From Shewanella electrodiphila (GTDB lineage: Bacteria > Pseudomonadota > Gammaproteobacteria > Enterobacterales > Shewanellaceae): DNA of 64,000 bases. The notes below the pieces were generated by a model. The model was not told the DNA's origin. It ran no database searches and was given only the letters and a program-made list of their open reading frames with translations. Made by a program: the position numbers and the translations under genes. Positions 34,887-43,648 of this stretch are shown one piece after another; within the stretch, counting starts at the first letter, position 1; each line of letters starts with the position of its first letter. The stretch lies in NCBI RefSeq assembly GCF_023283985.1, contig NZ_JAKIKU010000010.1:118581-182580 (forward strand), in the 5' to 3' direction.

Positions 34887-35255
34887 ATGATGTGCAGTCA
34901 GCGAAAAATGAACACCCACCAAACTGGTAAGGTGACGTTAAAGCCTGTGTTAAGTATTTTTTCTGCTAGTGCATTAATGTTTGTTGCATACTTTGCAGCA
35001 TCAGATAGTCGCGACCAACTGCTAGCTGAAAACTGCGCATGTTCAGACACTGCAACCTACAACTCAAGTCTACCGAGCAGCCACCCAAACAACCGTTGTG
35101 CAACTCAATCTGATAATGTCAGCTGGGGAAGCTGGGTGACAGGTAATAGCCGCTCAAGTCAATTCCATTTTTTAGACTTGCTCGAACTCCTACATGGTAG
35201 CGAAAAAAGCAAACCTATCAGTGATATGCCTGCAAATAATCCAAACACCATTTAA
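34887..35255 (+). CDS. Small exported or membrane-anchored protein, unknown
   Basis: A 122-residue protein with one hydrophobic segment (PVLSIFSASALMFVAYFAA, about residues 20-38), either a signal peptide or an anchor. The rest is a Ser/Asn-rich polar tail with three Cys residues (CAC and RCATQ) and no known motif. The ATG at 34887 has an AAGGA ribosome site at good spacing. Its stop overlaps the start of the DUF2970 gene by one base, so the two form an operon probably driven by the CRP-like promoter upstream. I do not recognise it. Confidence 0.55.
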   Translation: MMCSQRKMNTHQTGKVTLKPVLSIFSASALMFVAYFAASDSRDQLLAENCACSDTATYNSSLPSSHPNNRCATQSDNVSWGSWVTGNSRSSQFHFLDLLELLHGSEKSKPISDMPANNPNTI

Positions 35256-35437
35256 TGTCTATTTGGCGAGTATTTACCAGCACTGTAGCCGCATTTTTTG
35301 GGGTGCAAACTGAAGATAATCGCCAGCGTGATTTTCAGAAAAATAATTCGCCACTGCCTTTTATCTTTATGGGAATAGCTTTAGCCGCACTGATGATTTT
35401 GTCGTTAATCTTTATCGTCAATCAAGTATTAAGCTAA
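35255..35437 (+). CDS. DUF2970 family small membrane protein
   Basis: A 60-residue protein with the DUF2970 layout: a short amphipathic start (SIWRVFTSTVAAFFGVQTEDNRQRDF) and one C-terminal membrane helix (FIFMGIALAALMILSLIFIVNQVL). The conserved FGVQ...N...DF pattern is present. No function is established. It overlaps the previous gene by one base. Directly after the stop are three tandem copies of a 14-bp unit. Confidence 0.8.
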   Translation: MSIWRVFTSTVAAFFGVQTEDNRQRDFQKNNSPLPFIFMGIALAALMILSLIFIVNQVLS

Positions 35438-35444
35438 AGACCAT

Positions 35445-35482
35445 AAGCCAAAGAAAGTAAGCCAAAGAAAGTAAGCCAAAAT
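35445..35482. repeat. Tandem 14-bp repeat after the DUF2970 gene
   Basis: TAAGCCAAAGAAAG is repeated twice, followed by a third partial copy (TAAGCCAAA). No coding or regulatory meaning is evident. Confidence 0.6.
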
Positions 35483-35515
35483 TGACCATTCATTATTCTC
35501 AAAGCTTGAACGAGA

Positions 35516-36355
35516 TTAATCTATCACTTCTTGATAGTGATGATCATATAGCGCCATGATTTCATCGACTTTCTTACGCGAACTGCCTTTTTGACTGATA
35601 TTACGCTGCACTGCAATCGAGGCTAACTTTGCGCCGCGATAAAGCTCGCGAGTAAGCGGAATGTCATGATTACTGATCAACACAGGAATATCACGTTCAA
35701 GAGCTGTATGACGAGATTGTCTCGCTAAAAGCGCTTGGTCATCAAGACTAAAGCCTGGCCCTACGTATGTTGTAAAGCTAGCAGTTGTTGATAAAGGCGC
35801 ATATGGCGGGTCGCAATAAATCACATCACCTGTTGTAGACATCTCAAATGCTTGTTCATAACTCACACAGTGAAATGTTGCCTTTTGCGCTTTAATGGAA
35901 AAGTAGCGAAGTTCATCTTCTGGGAAATACGGTTTTTTATAAGAACCAAAAGGAACATTAAAACCGCCTTTTCTGTTATAGCGGCATAAGCCATTAAAAC
36001 CATGTCGGTTCATATAAAGAAAGTAAACTGAACGCTTAAAGGGATCTTTGGTTTGATTAAACTCAGTTCGAATGCGGTAATATTGCTCTTTGTCATTCAT
36101 TTCCGGTACAAACATCGCTTTCGCTGCTGCAATGTAGGTTTCCGGTTCATTTTTGACAATATTATAAAGATTAATCAGGTCATGATTAATATCGCACAGC
36201 AGATACTCTTCATATTCCGTATTTAAAAATACAGATCCTGCACCAACAAAGGGCTCTATTAACCTCTTACCTTGCGGCAAGTGTTTTGCTAGCTCGTCAA
36301 CGAGTTTAAATTTCCCACCCGCCCACTTAAGAAAGGCTCTATGCTTTTTAGTCAT
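35516..36355 (-). CDS. dam: DNA adenine methyltransferase Dam
   Basis: A 279-residue D12-class N6-adenine methyltransferase that methylates GATC sites and so guides mismatch repair and replication timing. It shows FLKWAGGKFKLVDELAKHLP (SAM-binding FxGxG-type region), LIEPFVGAGSVFLNTEY and the catalytic motif YCDPPYAPL. RHGFNGLCRYNRKGGFNVPFGSYKKPYFP is the conserved DNA-contact region. It follows damX, as expected. Confidence 0.96.
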   Translation of the reverse strand: MTKKHRAFLKWAGGKFKLVDELAKHLPQGKRLIEPFVGAGSVFLNTEYEEYLLCDINHDLINLYNIVKNEPETYIAAAKAMFVPEMNDKEQYYRIRTEFNQTKDPFKRSVYFLYMNRHGFNGLCRYNRKGGFNVPFGSYKKPYFPEDELRYFSIKAQKATFHCVSYEQAFEMSTTGDVIYCDPPYAPLSTTASFTTYVGPGFSLDDQALLARQSRHTALERDIPVLISNHDIPLTRELYRGAKLASIAVQRNISQKGSSRKKVDEIMALYDHHYQEVID

Positions 36356-36453
36356 GAATACCAGTTACTAGCAAAATTAAAGCTGATGATTGTACTCTTT
36401 TTAATAAGAATAATCATTGTTTGAATCATAGAAACGAATGGCTTTTTAAGCGA

Positions 36454-37926
36454 TTAATTCGATTTGATTTCATATCCCTTAAGATCGCTCCACTTCCTTA
36501 TCCATGGTGCACTCAAACCCAGATCCTGTTGTAAGTTGTCAGATTGTTTTTGAGCCTCTATAACACTATCAAATTGACCAAACAGGACAATATGGCGCTG
36601 CTTGAAGTTTGCTTGTACTAATTGAAGTTCGTTTTGCTGTATCTGGCTTAGTTTTGACACGATAGCTTTTAACGATTTGTCATCACGCACACTGGCAATT
36701 TGTAAGGTATATCCTGCTCTGTCAGTTAATAAAGCTGAATCTTGTTGTACTGCCACATCAATGCTACTGACTTCAAGCTTATCTCGTTCAACAATAGTGA
36801 TATCTTCATCAACATCAGCAACTTGAACATCATGATTTACGTTACTGTCCACGTCAGCATCACTCATTGAGAGATGCATGTTATTGCTCGCGCTATCCTC
36901 TTGTGAAGATAAACCCATTTTGTTAACAGGCTCACTCCCCTCATCATCCCGCGAGGGATAAATAGGAAGCATTGATTCAATAACTTTATCACCCACTAAA
37001 TTAAAGCCTTGCTTGGATGGTATTTCTTCAGGCTGGATCTTAATAGCAGCAGATACTAATGACTTGCCATAATGGTGTATGAACCATTGAGCACGGCTCG
37101 TTGGTAGCTGATACTCTGCAAATACGATTTCTGGCTCATTTTCAGCTTGTTGTTTGCTTTGAGTTAAATAGATGGCAATGCCTATTCCTGCCATTGCCAT
37201 AAATACAAATAGTGAGACTAACCAATGCAAGTATTTGGGCCATGACTTTATTTCTTCGGGCTTATCTTCCAAAGCTTTTTTAAGTAAATCGAGAACTTCT
37301 GCAGGTGTGCCATGTTGCTTTTCAATTTGTGCTTGTATTATTTCACGAGGAATAAAGGGGGTTTTATGACTTCTAATTAATAATGTCCGATAAAGCCCTT
37401 CACGTTCTGCAAGCGATAATGGTTCCACTTCTACATTCAATAGCAATGATTGCATTGACTCTGTGAGCTCAAGATTGAGTTCAGTTAAAGAATCTGGCTC
37501 AATCGTAAAAGTAATTGAAATAGGTTTACCCGCACATTTCAATTGCGTTAGCACTAAACATTCTGCCCATAACTCTCGCGGCATATATTGCGCATCGTCA
37601 ATAATAATGTGTAACGGCTTAGTTAAACTCGACTGGATCCTCAACAAAGTGTCTGCCAAGGGTAATGCGTCATCGAAAATGGGCGATGAGATCAATTGAA
37701 TGAGGATTTTTCGACGAATTTCAGCACTTTCAGCATGCATAGGACAAATAACTAATGCTGAATTATAGTTATCAAGCTCACTTGCGAGGGCTGTCACTAA
37801 GGTTGTTTTACCTGAACCTCTTACCCCTGAAACAAGCACAAGTTGCTCGCTATAACTCGCGATATGCTCTAGTCGCTGAACTAACGATTCTTGCGAAGGT
37901 AACAAAAGCGTTTGTTGGATATCCAC
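36454..37926 (-). CDS. damX: DamX-like AAA ATPase with SPOR domain
   Basis: A 490-residue inner-membrane protein linked to cell division. The N-terminal 230 residues are an ATPase domain with the P-loop VSGVRGSGKTTLVTAL and the Walker B-like IIDDAQYM. One membrane helix follows (YLHWLVSLFVFMAMAGIGIAIYL). Then comes a long acidic Ser/Asp-rich periplasmic linker and a C-terminal SPOR domain (GYTLQIASVRDDKSLKAIVSKLSQ to the end), which binds denuded septal peptidoglycan. E. coli DamX lacks this clear ATPase part, but Vibrio and Shewanella types have it. It lies between aroB and dam. Confidence 0.9.
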   Translation of the reverse strand: MDIQQTLLLPSQESLVQRLEHIASYSEQLVLVSGVRGSGKTTLVTALASELDNYNSALVICPMHAESAEIRRKILIQLISSPIFDDALPLADTLLRIQSSLTKPLHIIIDDAQYMPRELWAECLVLTQLKCAGKPISITFTIEPDSLTELNLELTESMQSLLLNVEVEPLSLAEREGLYRTLLIRSHKTPFIPREIIQAQIEKQHGTPAEVLDLLKKALEDKPEEIKSWPKYLHWLVSLFVFMAMAGIGIAIYLTQSKQQAENEPEIVFAEYQLPTSRAQWFIHHYGKSLVSAAIKIQPEEIPSKQGFNLVGDKVIESMLPIYPSRDDEGSEPVNKMGLSSQEDSASNNMHLSMSDADVDSNVNHDVQVADVDEDITIVERDKLEVSSIDVAVQQDSALLTDRAGYTLQIASVRDDKSLKAIVSKLSQIQQNELQLVQANFKQRHIVLFGQFDSVIEAQKQSDNLQQDLGLSAPWIRKWSDLKGYEIKSN

Positions 37927-37971
37927 AAGCCCACCATTAGACTTACACTAACGTTTAAACTGCGCTACAAC

Positions 37972-39048
37972 TTAAACTTGACTGATGACTTCTGCGAGCA
38001 GTGACTCTTTTACATCAGAGAATACTTCAGCAGTGCCTATTGAAGTCGGTAACACCAAACGAATTTGGCCCGCTAACACTTTTTTATCTCGTCGCATGTG
38101 TTTGATATAACTATCAAATGTCATGTTTTCAGGCGAAGTTATTGGTAAGTCAAACGCTTGCATTATGCGAGTGACTCTATCAAAGTCGGTTTGCTGAATT
38201 AAGCCTAACTTTAATGATGTTAAAGCGGCCATAATCGTGCCCGTTGCCACAGCTTCACCATGCAACCATACGCCATAGCCCATTTCAGCTTCAATCGCAT
38301 GACCAAATGTATGCCCGAGGTTCAATAACGCTCTAACACCACGTTCAGTTTCATCTTCAGCAACGACATCCGCTTTAATTTGACAACATCTAGCAATGGC
38401 ATAGGTTAACGCATCTTTATCAAGCGTCTTAAGCGGCTCAACATTTTGCTCTAGCCAGCTAAAAAAGTCAGCATCCCAAATGATACCGTACTTAATGACT
38501 TCAGCCATTCCCGCAGCAAACTCTTTTGCAGGTAAAGTTGATAAACAATTGGTGTCAATTAGTACTGATTGAGGTTGATAAAATGCCCCAATCATATTTT
38601 TCCCCAAAGGATGATTCACAGCGGTTTTACCGCCAACAGAAGAGTCAACCTGGGACAGCAGTGTTGTGGGAAGCTGTATAAACTCCACACCTCGCTGATA
38701 GCAAGATGCAGCAAAGCCAGCCATGTCACCAACGACACCGCCACCTAATGCAACTATCACACAATCACGTGCAAAATTATTTTCTAGTAACGCAGAAAAT
38801 ATTAAATCCAAATGCGTGAGATCTTTATATTTCTCACCATCTGGAAGCACAACAACACCCAGTTCACCACAACTGACCATAGCTTGTTGGACTTGTTCTA
38901 AGTACAACGGAGCTATAGTGTCATTGGTGACTATGAGTGCTTTTTTACCAGAAAGGTAATCGGAGAGATAAGTATTTTGCTGCAATAAATTCTGGCCAAT
39001 AAAAATGGGATAACTTCTTATACCTAATTCAACCTGAACTTGTTGCAT
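37972..39048 (-). CDS. aroB: 3-dehydroquinate synthase
   Basis: A 358-residue enzyme of the shikimate pathway converting DAHP to 3-dehydroquinate. Motifs include VVLPDGEKYKDLTHLD, FARDCVIVALGGGVVGDMAGFAASCYQRGV, PTTLLSQVDSSVGGKTAVNHPLGKNMIG and the metal-binding LNLGHTFGHAIEAE and LHGEAVATG. The length is normal. It starts eight bases after aroK and is co-transcribed with it. Confidence 0.97.
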   Translation of the reverse strand: MQQVQVELGIRSYPIFIGQNLLQQNTYLSDYLSGKKALIVTNDTIAPLYLEQVQQAMVSCGELGVVVLPDGEKYKDLTHLDLIFSALLENNFARDCVIVALGGGVVGDMAGFAASCYQRGVEFIQLPTTLLSQVDSSVGGKTAVNHPLGKNMIGAFYQPQSVLIDTNCLSTLPAKEFAAGMAEVIKYGIIWDADFFSWLEQNVEPLKTLDKDALTYAIARCCQIKADVVAEDETERGVRALLNLGHTFGHAIEAEMGYGVWLHGEAVATGTIMAALTSLKLGLIQQTDFDRVTRIMQAFDLPITSPENMTFDSYIKHMRRDKKVLAGQIRLVLPTSIGTAEVFSDVKESLLAEVISQV

Positions 39049-39056
39049 AAACCTAC

Positions 39057-39572
39057 CTAAAAACCGAGTTGCTCAATGATTTGATTTGCGACTATTTTCG
39101 CACTTTGCTCATCTGTCTTAACGATAACGTCTGCAATCTCTTCATATAAAGGATTACGAACATCAGCAAGATTTTCAAGCACTTCGCGTGGATCATCAAC
39201 CTGTAGTAACGGTCGACGTTTATCACGTTGAGTACGAGCCACTTGCTTATCGATTGTAGTCTCTAGGTATACAACAATACCTCGAGCCGACAAATGATTA
39301 CGAATGTCTTTACTTTGTACAGATCCGCCGCCAGTAGCTAGGACAATGCCCTGCTTTTCCGACAGGTCGGCGATGACTTGAGCTTCACGTACACGAAAGC
39401 CTTCTTCGCCTTCTACGTCAAACACCCAGGCAATATCTGCACCTGTGCGTTGCTCAATCTCGTGATCTGAATCGTGGAAATCTAAATGCAGCATTTGGGC
39501 CAAATGGCGACCAATTGTGCTTTTGCCTGCGCCCATTGGGCCTACCAGAAAAATATTGCGTTTTTCAGCCAT
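39057..39572 (-). CDS. aroK: Shikimate kinase I
   Basis: A 171-residue kinase that phosphorylates shikimate. It has the P-loop VGPMGAGKSTIGRHLA, the shikimate-binding FHDSDHEIEQRTGADIAWVFDVEGEEGFR, LATGGGSVQ and the lid region RTQRDKRRPLL. It is the first gene of aroK-aroB-damX-dam; the 298-base gap to pilQ upstream contains the pilQ terminator and presumably the aroK promoter. Confidence 0.97.
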   Translation of the reverse strand: MAEKRNIFLVGPMGAGKSTIGRHLAQMLHLDFHDSDHEIEQRTGADIAWVFDVEGEEGFRVREAQVIADLSEKQGIVLATGGGSVQSKDIRNHLSARGIVVYLETTIDKQVARTQRDKRRPLLQVDDPREVLENLADVRNPLYEEIADVIVKTDEQSAKIVANQIIEQLGF

Positions 39573-39828
39573 TATATATACGTCTGAATCTTATATGAAA
39601 TGTATGCCTTATCGACTTAAACTCAAGCCGACCTATAATTTAACCTTGCTCTAATGAGACTTGACGACGGATTATCTCAGTTATAGGGCTATTGTTGCAA
39701 GTCATGTTGATGAATTAAACACAGATTCTTCAAAATAAATCCATCATACAACTTCAAACCCTCTACAGCACAGAATAAGAAGGTTAAGCTTTTACTAATA
39801 AAATTAATCAGCTACCTAAATAGCAGAC

Positions 39829-39860
39829 AAAAAAATACCAGCAAACGCTGGTATTTTAAT
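39829..39860 (-). terminator. Terminator of the pil operon
   Basis: AAAATACCAGC / GCTGGTATTTT stem with loop AAAC and a T-run on the minus strand, just after the pilQ stop. Confidence 0.85.
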
Positions 39861-39870
39861 CAAACTAATT

Positions 39871-41919
39871 TTAAAGCTTTTCAGTTACAATTTTTGGTGT
39901 CACAAAAATAAGTAGTTCTTGACGCTCATTAGTATCTGACGTATTCCTGAACAAGAAACCAACCAAAGGTATGTCACCCAAAACTGGGACTTTACTGACA
40001 CGACTAATTAGGTTTTGCTGATAAATACCACCAAGTACAATCGTTTCCCCATTATCAACTAATACCTGTGTTCCGATGCGTTGAGTATCGATTGATACGG
40101 CTTCACCTGTACCAGTCTGAACAGTTTCGCCTCGGGTATCTTGAGTAATCTCTAAATCAAGAATGACACGATCATCAGGGGTTATTTGAGGTGTTACACG
40201 TAATGATAATACTGCTTTTTTGAATGATACCGTCGTGGCACCACTAGATGCGGACTCAACATATGGAATCTCAACACCTTGTTCTATGTAGGCAGCTTTT
40301 TGGTTTGACGTCGTAATACGCGGGCTAGCAATAATTTCGCCTTTGTTTTCTTGCTCTAATGCACTTAACTCTAAATCAAGTACTGTACCATCTGCCATTT
40401 TAGCAACACTAAATGCAATACTCGCCGCATTGTTCGCAGAAGAAGGTAAATTCACATTTAAGCGATCACTCAATGCAGGAATAACACCTGATACAATATC
40501 ATTTGCGCCTTCAAGTGAACCTGAAGTCCCTTTATCACCTTGTTGATCTGTGATGCCCCAGCGAATTCCTAAATCTTCTGAAACGTTATCTTTAACAGTC
40601 ACCATACGAGCTTCAATCAATACTTGTTTAATCGGTATATCAAGAACTTCAACTAAACGGTGGATTGTCTCTAATGAATCAGCAGTATCCTTAACTAATA
40701 ATGTGTTAGTTCGCTCATCAACAGCAACGCTGCCTCGACTTGATAACAAGCTTGAATCTGCACTCTTCATCAATTCAGCAATATCAACTGCTTTTGCATA
40801 GTTTACTTGAATGTATTCAGAATAAAGCGGAGCTAACTCTTTAACTTCTTGTTGATTTGCTAAATCTTGTCTTTCTCGTATTGCCAACTCTTCACTTGGC
40901 GCAACCATCAAGATATTACCTTCAATACGCTTATCAAGACCTTTTGTTTGTAAAATTAAGTCTAGCGCCTGATCCCAAGGTACATCATCTAAACGAAGGG
41001 TAATGTTGCCCTCAACTGTGTCACTTGTAACTAAGTTAAAATCATTATAATCAGCAATAATCTGTAAGACAGTTCTCACTGAGATATTTTGAAAGTTCAG
41101 CGATAAAGAGCGGCCATTATATTTTTTATCTTCTTTAGCTACTGTCGCGCGCTCAACTTTATTAATACTAACTTTAAAAACATTGCCTTCTTGTTTGTAG
41201 TTGTAATCGTAGTTGCCATCGACATCAACCATAATACGAGAAGTTAAATCATCTTTAAAAGTTTCGAAACTGGTCACTGGAGTATTAAAATCTTGTACAT
41301 CCATGACATACAGATGTTCATTTTTAATATCAGTATTATAAAGCTTCACCTCTAACTTCGACCCCACCTGGGCAACATTGGCTGCAACAGAGCGATTGTT
41401 CAAATGTATCAGTAAGTCTCCACCACCCGCTTTGTTACGGCGAAAATCAATAGTATCAATGCCATTAACAAAAGGGTTATCAGCATTATCAGGGCCTGAA
41501 GCCGTATCATTGACAGTTAAGCGGTAGGTATTGCCAACCACTTTCCCTTGATAGGGTTTCACTTCTGTTAAATCGACAACAACATTTAAAGACCCATCAA
41601 CTTGAGTTGTTTTTAACCCCTCAACACCGACTCTATCAATAGTGATGTCATCTTTTTCAAGGTTTGAAATACTGTCTTCAAAACTTAAAATGATTTGTGC
41701 TGGTGATCCTGATAAATCAACCTCAGGTTTATCGAGCGCTGACTCGAATACAAGCTCTAATTCTAATTGGTGATCGACAACAGAATGGTATTTTACATCC
41801 ACTAACTTATTGGCGGCTATTGCACTTGGAAGTGCGCCCATCATTAAAACAACACTTAGTACTGCTTTAAATAGTGAGACTTTTTTTGTCGATGTTTGCA
41901 TCGCGGCAGAAGATTTCAT
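39871..41919 (-). CDS. pilQ: Type IV pilus secretin PilQ
   Basis: A 682-residue secretin forming the outer-membrane gate for type IV pili. After a signal peptide (LSVVLMMGALPSAIA) come AMIN domains (about residues 35-280), an STN/secretin N0 segment (LSLNFQNISVRTVLQIIADYNDFN), the N1-type domain, and the C-terminal secretin domain with KQVLIEARMVTVKDNVSEDLGIRWG, VEIPYVESASSGATTVSFKKAVLSLRVTPQITPDDRVILDLEI and the end VPVLGDIPLVGFLFRNTSDTNERQELLIFVTPKIV. It is the last gene of pilMNOPQ. Confidence 0.96.
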   Translation of the reverse strand: MKSSAAMQTSTKKVSLFKAVLSVVLMMGALPSAIAANKLVDVKYHSVVDHQLELELVFESALDKPEVDLSGSPAQIILSFEDSISNLEKDDITIDRVGVEGLKTTQVDGSLNVVVDLTEVKPYQGKVVGNTYRLTVNDTASGPDNADNPFVNGIDTIDFRRNKAGGGDLLIHLNNRSVAANVAQVGSKLEVKLYNTDIKNEHLYVMDVQDFNTPVTSFETFKDDLTSRIMVDVDGNYDYNYKQEGNVFKVSINKVERATVAKEDKKYNGRSLSLNFQNISVRTVLQIIADYNDFNLVTSDTVEGNITLRLDDVPWDQALDLILQTKGLDKRIEGNILMVAPSEELAIRERQDLANQQEVKELAPLYSEYIQVNYAKAVDIAELMKSADSSLLSSRGSVAVDERTNTLLVKDTADSLETIHRLVEVLDIPIKQVLIEARMVTVKDNVSEDLGIRWGITDQQGDKGTSGSLEGANDIVSGVIPALSDRLNVNLPSSANNAASIAFSVAKMADGTVLDLELSALEQENKGEIIASPRITTSNQKAAYIEQGVEIPYVESASSGATTVSFKKAVLSLRVTPQITPDDRVILDLEITQDTRGETVQTGTGEAVSIDTQRIGTQVLVDNGETIVLGGIYQQNLISRVSKVPVLGDIPLVGFLFRNTSDTNERQELLIFVTPKIVTEKL

Positions 41920-41940
41920 TATTCCCTCATCCTTCGCACA

Positions 41941-42456
41941 TTATTTGCCTGATAATTCTAAGTTACTTGCTCTTTCAGCCCAGCAACCAGAACCATCAGG
42001 AATTAATTCTATAATTTCAATATATTGCGGTGTCACTTTATCGATTTTCCCATGATAAAGTCCGAGATACTCACCGACCCCTAAGCGATATACGTTTGCA
42101 TCAGATGACTCTACTAAAGCCCAAGTCGTGCCATCTTCACTTAACGTACCGCGCATTCTTAAATTGTCTATCGCATATGTTTCTAAGCGCCCTTTACGGC
42201 GTTTCAAATCAGGTTGTAGACAATTTCTACTGGTATCCACCACTTCTTCGGTAAGCTCTCGTGAAGGTGGTACAAAAGGACTGCGCATTAACTCTGCTTG
42301 ATAGGCAAAGTGTTCAAACTTAGGTGTTTCTTTTAACGGAGGAATACGAGCAATATGCTGCGCTTTAGTTGTTGTCACAAACAACTCTAAATCACTGCGA
42401 TCACCAATACAGCCAGTTAACATCAATACCACCAACATCAAAGGCAAGAATTTCAT
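41941..42456 (-). CDS. pilP: Type IV pilus inner-membrane lipoprotein PilP
   Basis: A 171-residue lipoprotein that connects the PilMNO inner-membrane platform to PilQ. The lipobox is LTGC at residue 16. A proline-rich linker and the conserved SPFVPPSRE lead to the beta-sandwich (LETYAIDNLRMRGTLSEDGTTWALVESSDANVYRLGVGEYLGLYHGKI). The start shares a base with the pilO stop and the stop lies 22 bases before pilQ. Confidence 0.95.
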   Translation of the reverse strand: MKFLPLMLVVLMLTGCIGDRSDLELFVTTTKAQHIARIPPLKETPKFEHFAYQAELMRSPFVPPSRELTEEVVDTSRNCLQPDLKRRKGRLETYAIDNLRMRGTLSEDGTTWALVESSDANVYRLGVGEYLGLYHGKIDKVTPQYIEIIELIPDGSGCWAERASNLELSGK

Positions 42457-43073
42457 TATTTCTTCCCCTTATTTTGATCTGCTGGTAATTGTGCACCCTC
42501 TTTAAATCGATAGGTTTTCGCGAGAATATCCATCGATAAACTTCCACTTTCATCACGCTTGATAACAAAGTCATGCAAGCTAACGATACGAGGTAATTTT
42601 GCTACACCGCTGACCATATTACCTAGTTGGTGATAATCACCGACTACGGCCAGCTTAATTGGGAACTCCAAATAGAAGTCGCGTTCGATTTCAGTATCCC
42701 AATCCAGACTGTTAATACGTAAACCAGCATCGGTCGCAACAAAGGTGGTGTCATCCAATAGGCCTGGCATTTCATTTTCAGAAGGTAGCATTTTTAGCAA
42801 TTCTGCAAATTGCGCTTCCATTACCACTAACTGCTCACGATATAATTTCAAATTTGCAGCTAGACGATATTTACTTTGAAAGTCTTCCCTTAAGGTAATT
42901 TCTTTTCTTTCTTCTGTATCGAGTACATCTAATGCATCAGATACGAACAAGTAATAACTCGCTCCCATCACTGTCAATGAAAGAAAAACGGCAAAAACAA
43001 CTTTGACTAAAGTAGGCCAACCACCAATGTTTTCAAAATCAATATCATTAAACTGCTCTAAGTCGAGATTCAT
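42456..43073 (-). CDS. pilO: Type IV pilus platform protein PilO
   Basis: A 205-residue bitopic inner-membrane protein. It has a short cytoplasmic start (LEQFNDIDFENIGGWPTLVKV), a membrane helix (VVFAVFLSLTVMGASYYLFV), a coiled coil (residues about 50-95) and a ferredoxin-like periplasmic domain with IKLAVVGDYHQLGNMVSGVAKLPRIVSLHDFVI. It dimerises with PilN. It overlaps pilN by four bases. Confidence 0.96.
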   Translation of the reverse strand: MNLDLEQFNDIDFENIGGWPTLVKVVFAVFLSLTVMGASYYLFVSDALDVLDTEERKEITLREDFQSKYRLAANLKLYREQLVVMEAQFAELLKMLPSENEMPGLLDDTTFVATDAGLRINSLDWDTEIERDFYLEFPIKLAVVGDYHQLGNMVSGVAKLPRIVSLHDFVIKRDESGSLSMDILAKTYRFKEGAQLPADQNKGKK

Positions 43074-43648
43074 TTTCGACCTCCTTCAGTTGAATCCATT
43101 GGTAGAGTGTCATCAAAAATGGTCACTCTTAATCTGAACTTCTGTAATTGTCTTAAATTTTCGTTTTGACTAATGATCGACTGCATGCTTGGATCATTTA
43201 AATATTGCGATGTTTTGACTTTTCTCATCATATTCGCAACGTTGTTATTTGATTCACTGCGACCTTCAATCCAAAGTAAGCTACCTTTCTTTTCAATACT
43301 TGAAAGATATATTCCTGGTGGAACGATACGCACGAGTTCATCTAAAACATGTGTCGGCAAATTACGAGATTGCTGTAGGTTTAATATAATCTTAGTACGT
43401 CTTTCAATATCTTTCTTGCGTGCAGTAATTTTTCTTATTTCTGCGATTTGGCTATCAAGAAAAGATATTTCAGTCTGAAGATATGCATTTCGTTGACGTT
43501 GATCATCAGTCACAACCTCAATAAAGCTTAATGCTAAAAATACAATTAAACACGTCACTAAGAAAACTAACGCTAATATACCTATATAATCTCGTTTTTG
43601 TTTTTCTCTGGCCTCTTCACGCCATGGAAGTAAGTTTATGTTCGCCAT
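43070..43648 (-). CDS. pilN: Type IV pilus platform protein PilN
   Basis: A 192-residue inner-membrane protein. Its N-terminal INLLPWREEAREKQKR is the peptide that docks into PilM. It has a membrane helix (YIGILALVFLVTCLIVFLALSFI), a coiled coil (about 45-85) and a periplasmic domain containing VRIVPPGIYLSSIEKKGSLLWIEGRSESNNNVANMMR. The gene overlaps the 3' end of pilM by 13 bases. Confidence 0.96.
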   Translation of the reverse strand: MANINLLPWREEAREKQKRDYIGILALVFLVTCLIVFLALSFIEVVTDDQRQRNAYLQTEISFLDSQIAEIRKITARKKDIERRTKIILNLQQSRNLPTHVLDELVRIVPPGIYLSSIEKKGSLLWIEGRSESNNNVANMMRKVKTSQYLNDPSMQSIISQNENLRQLQKFRLRVTIFDDTLPMDSTEGGRK

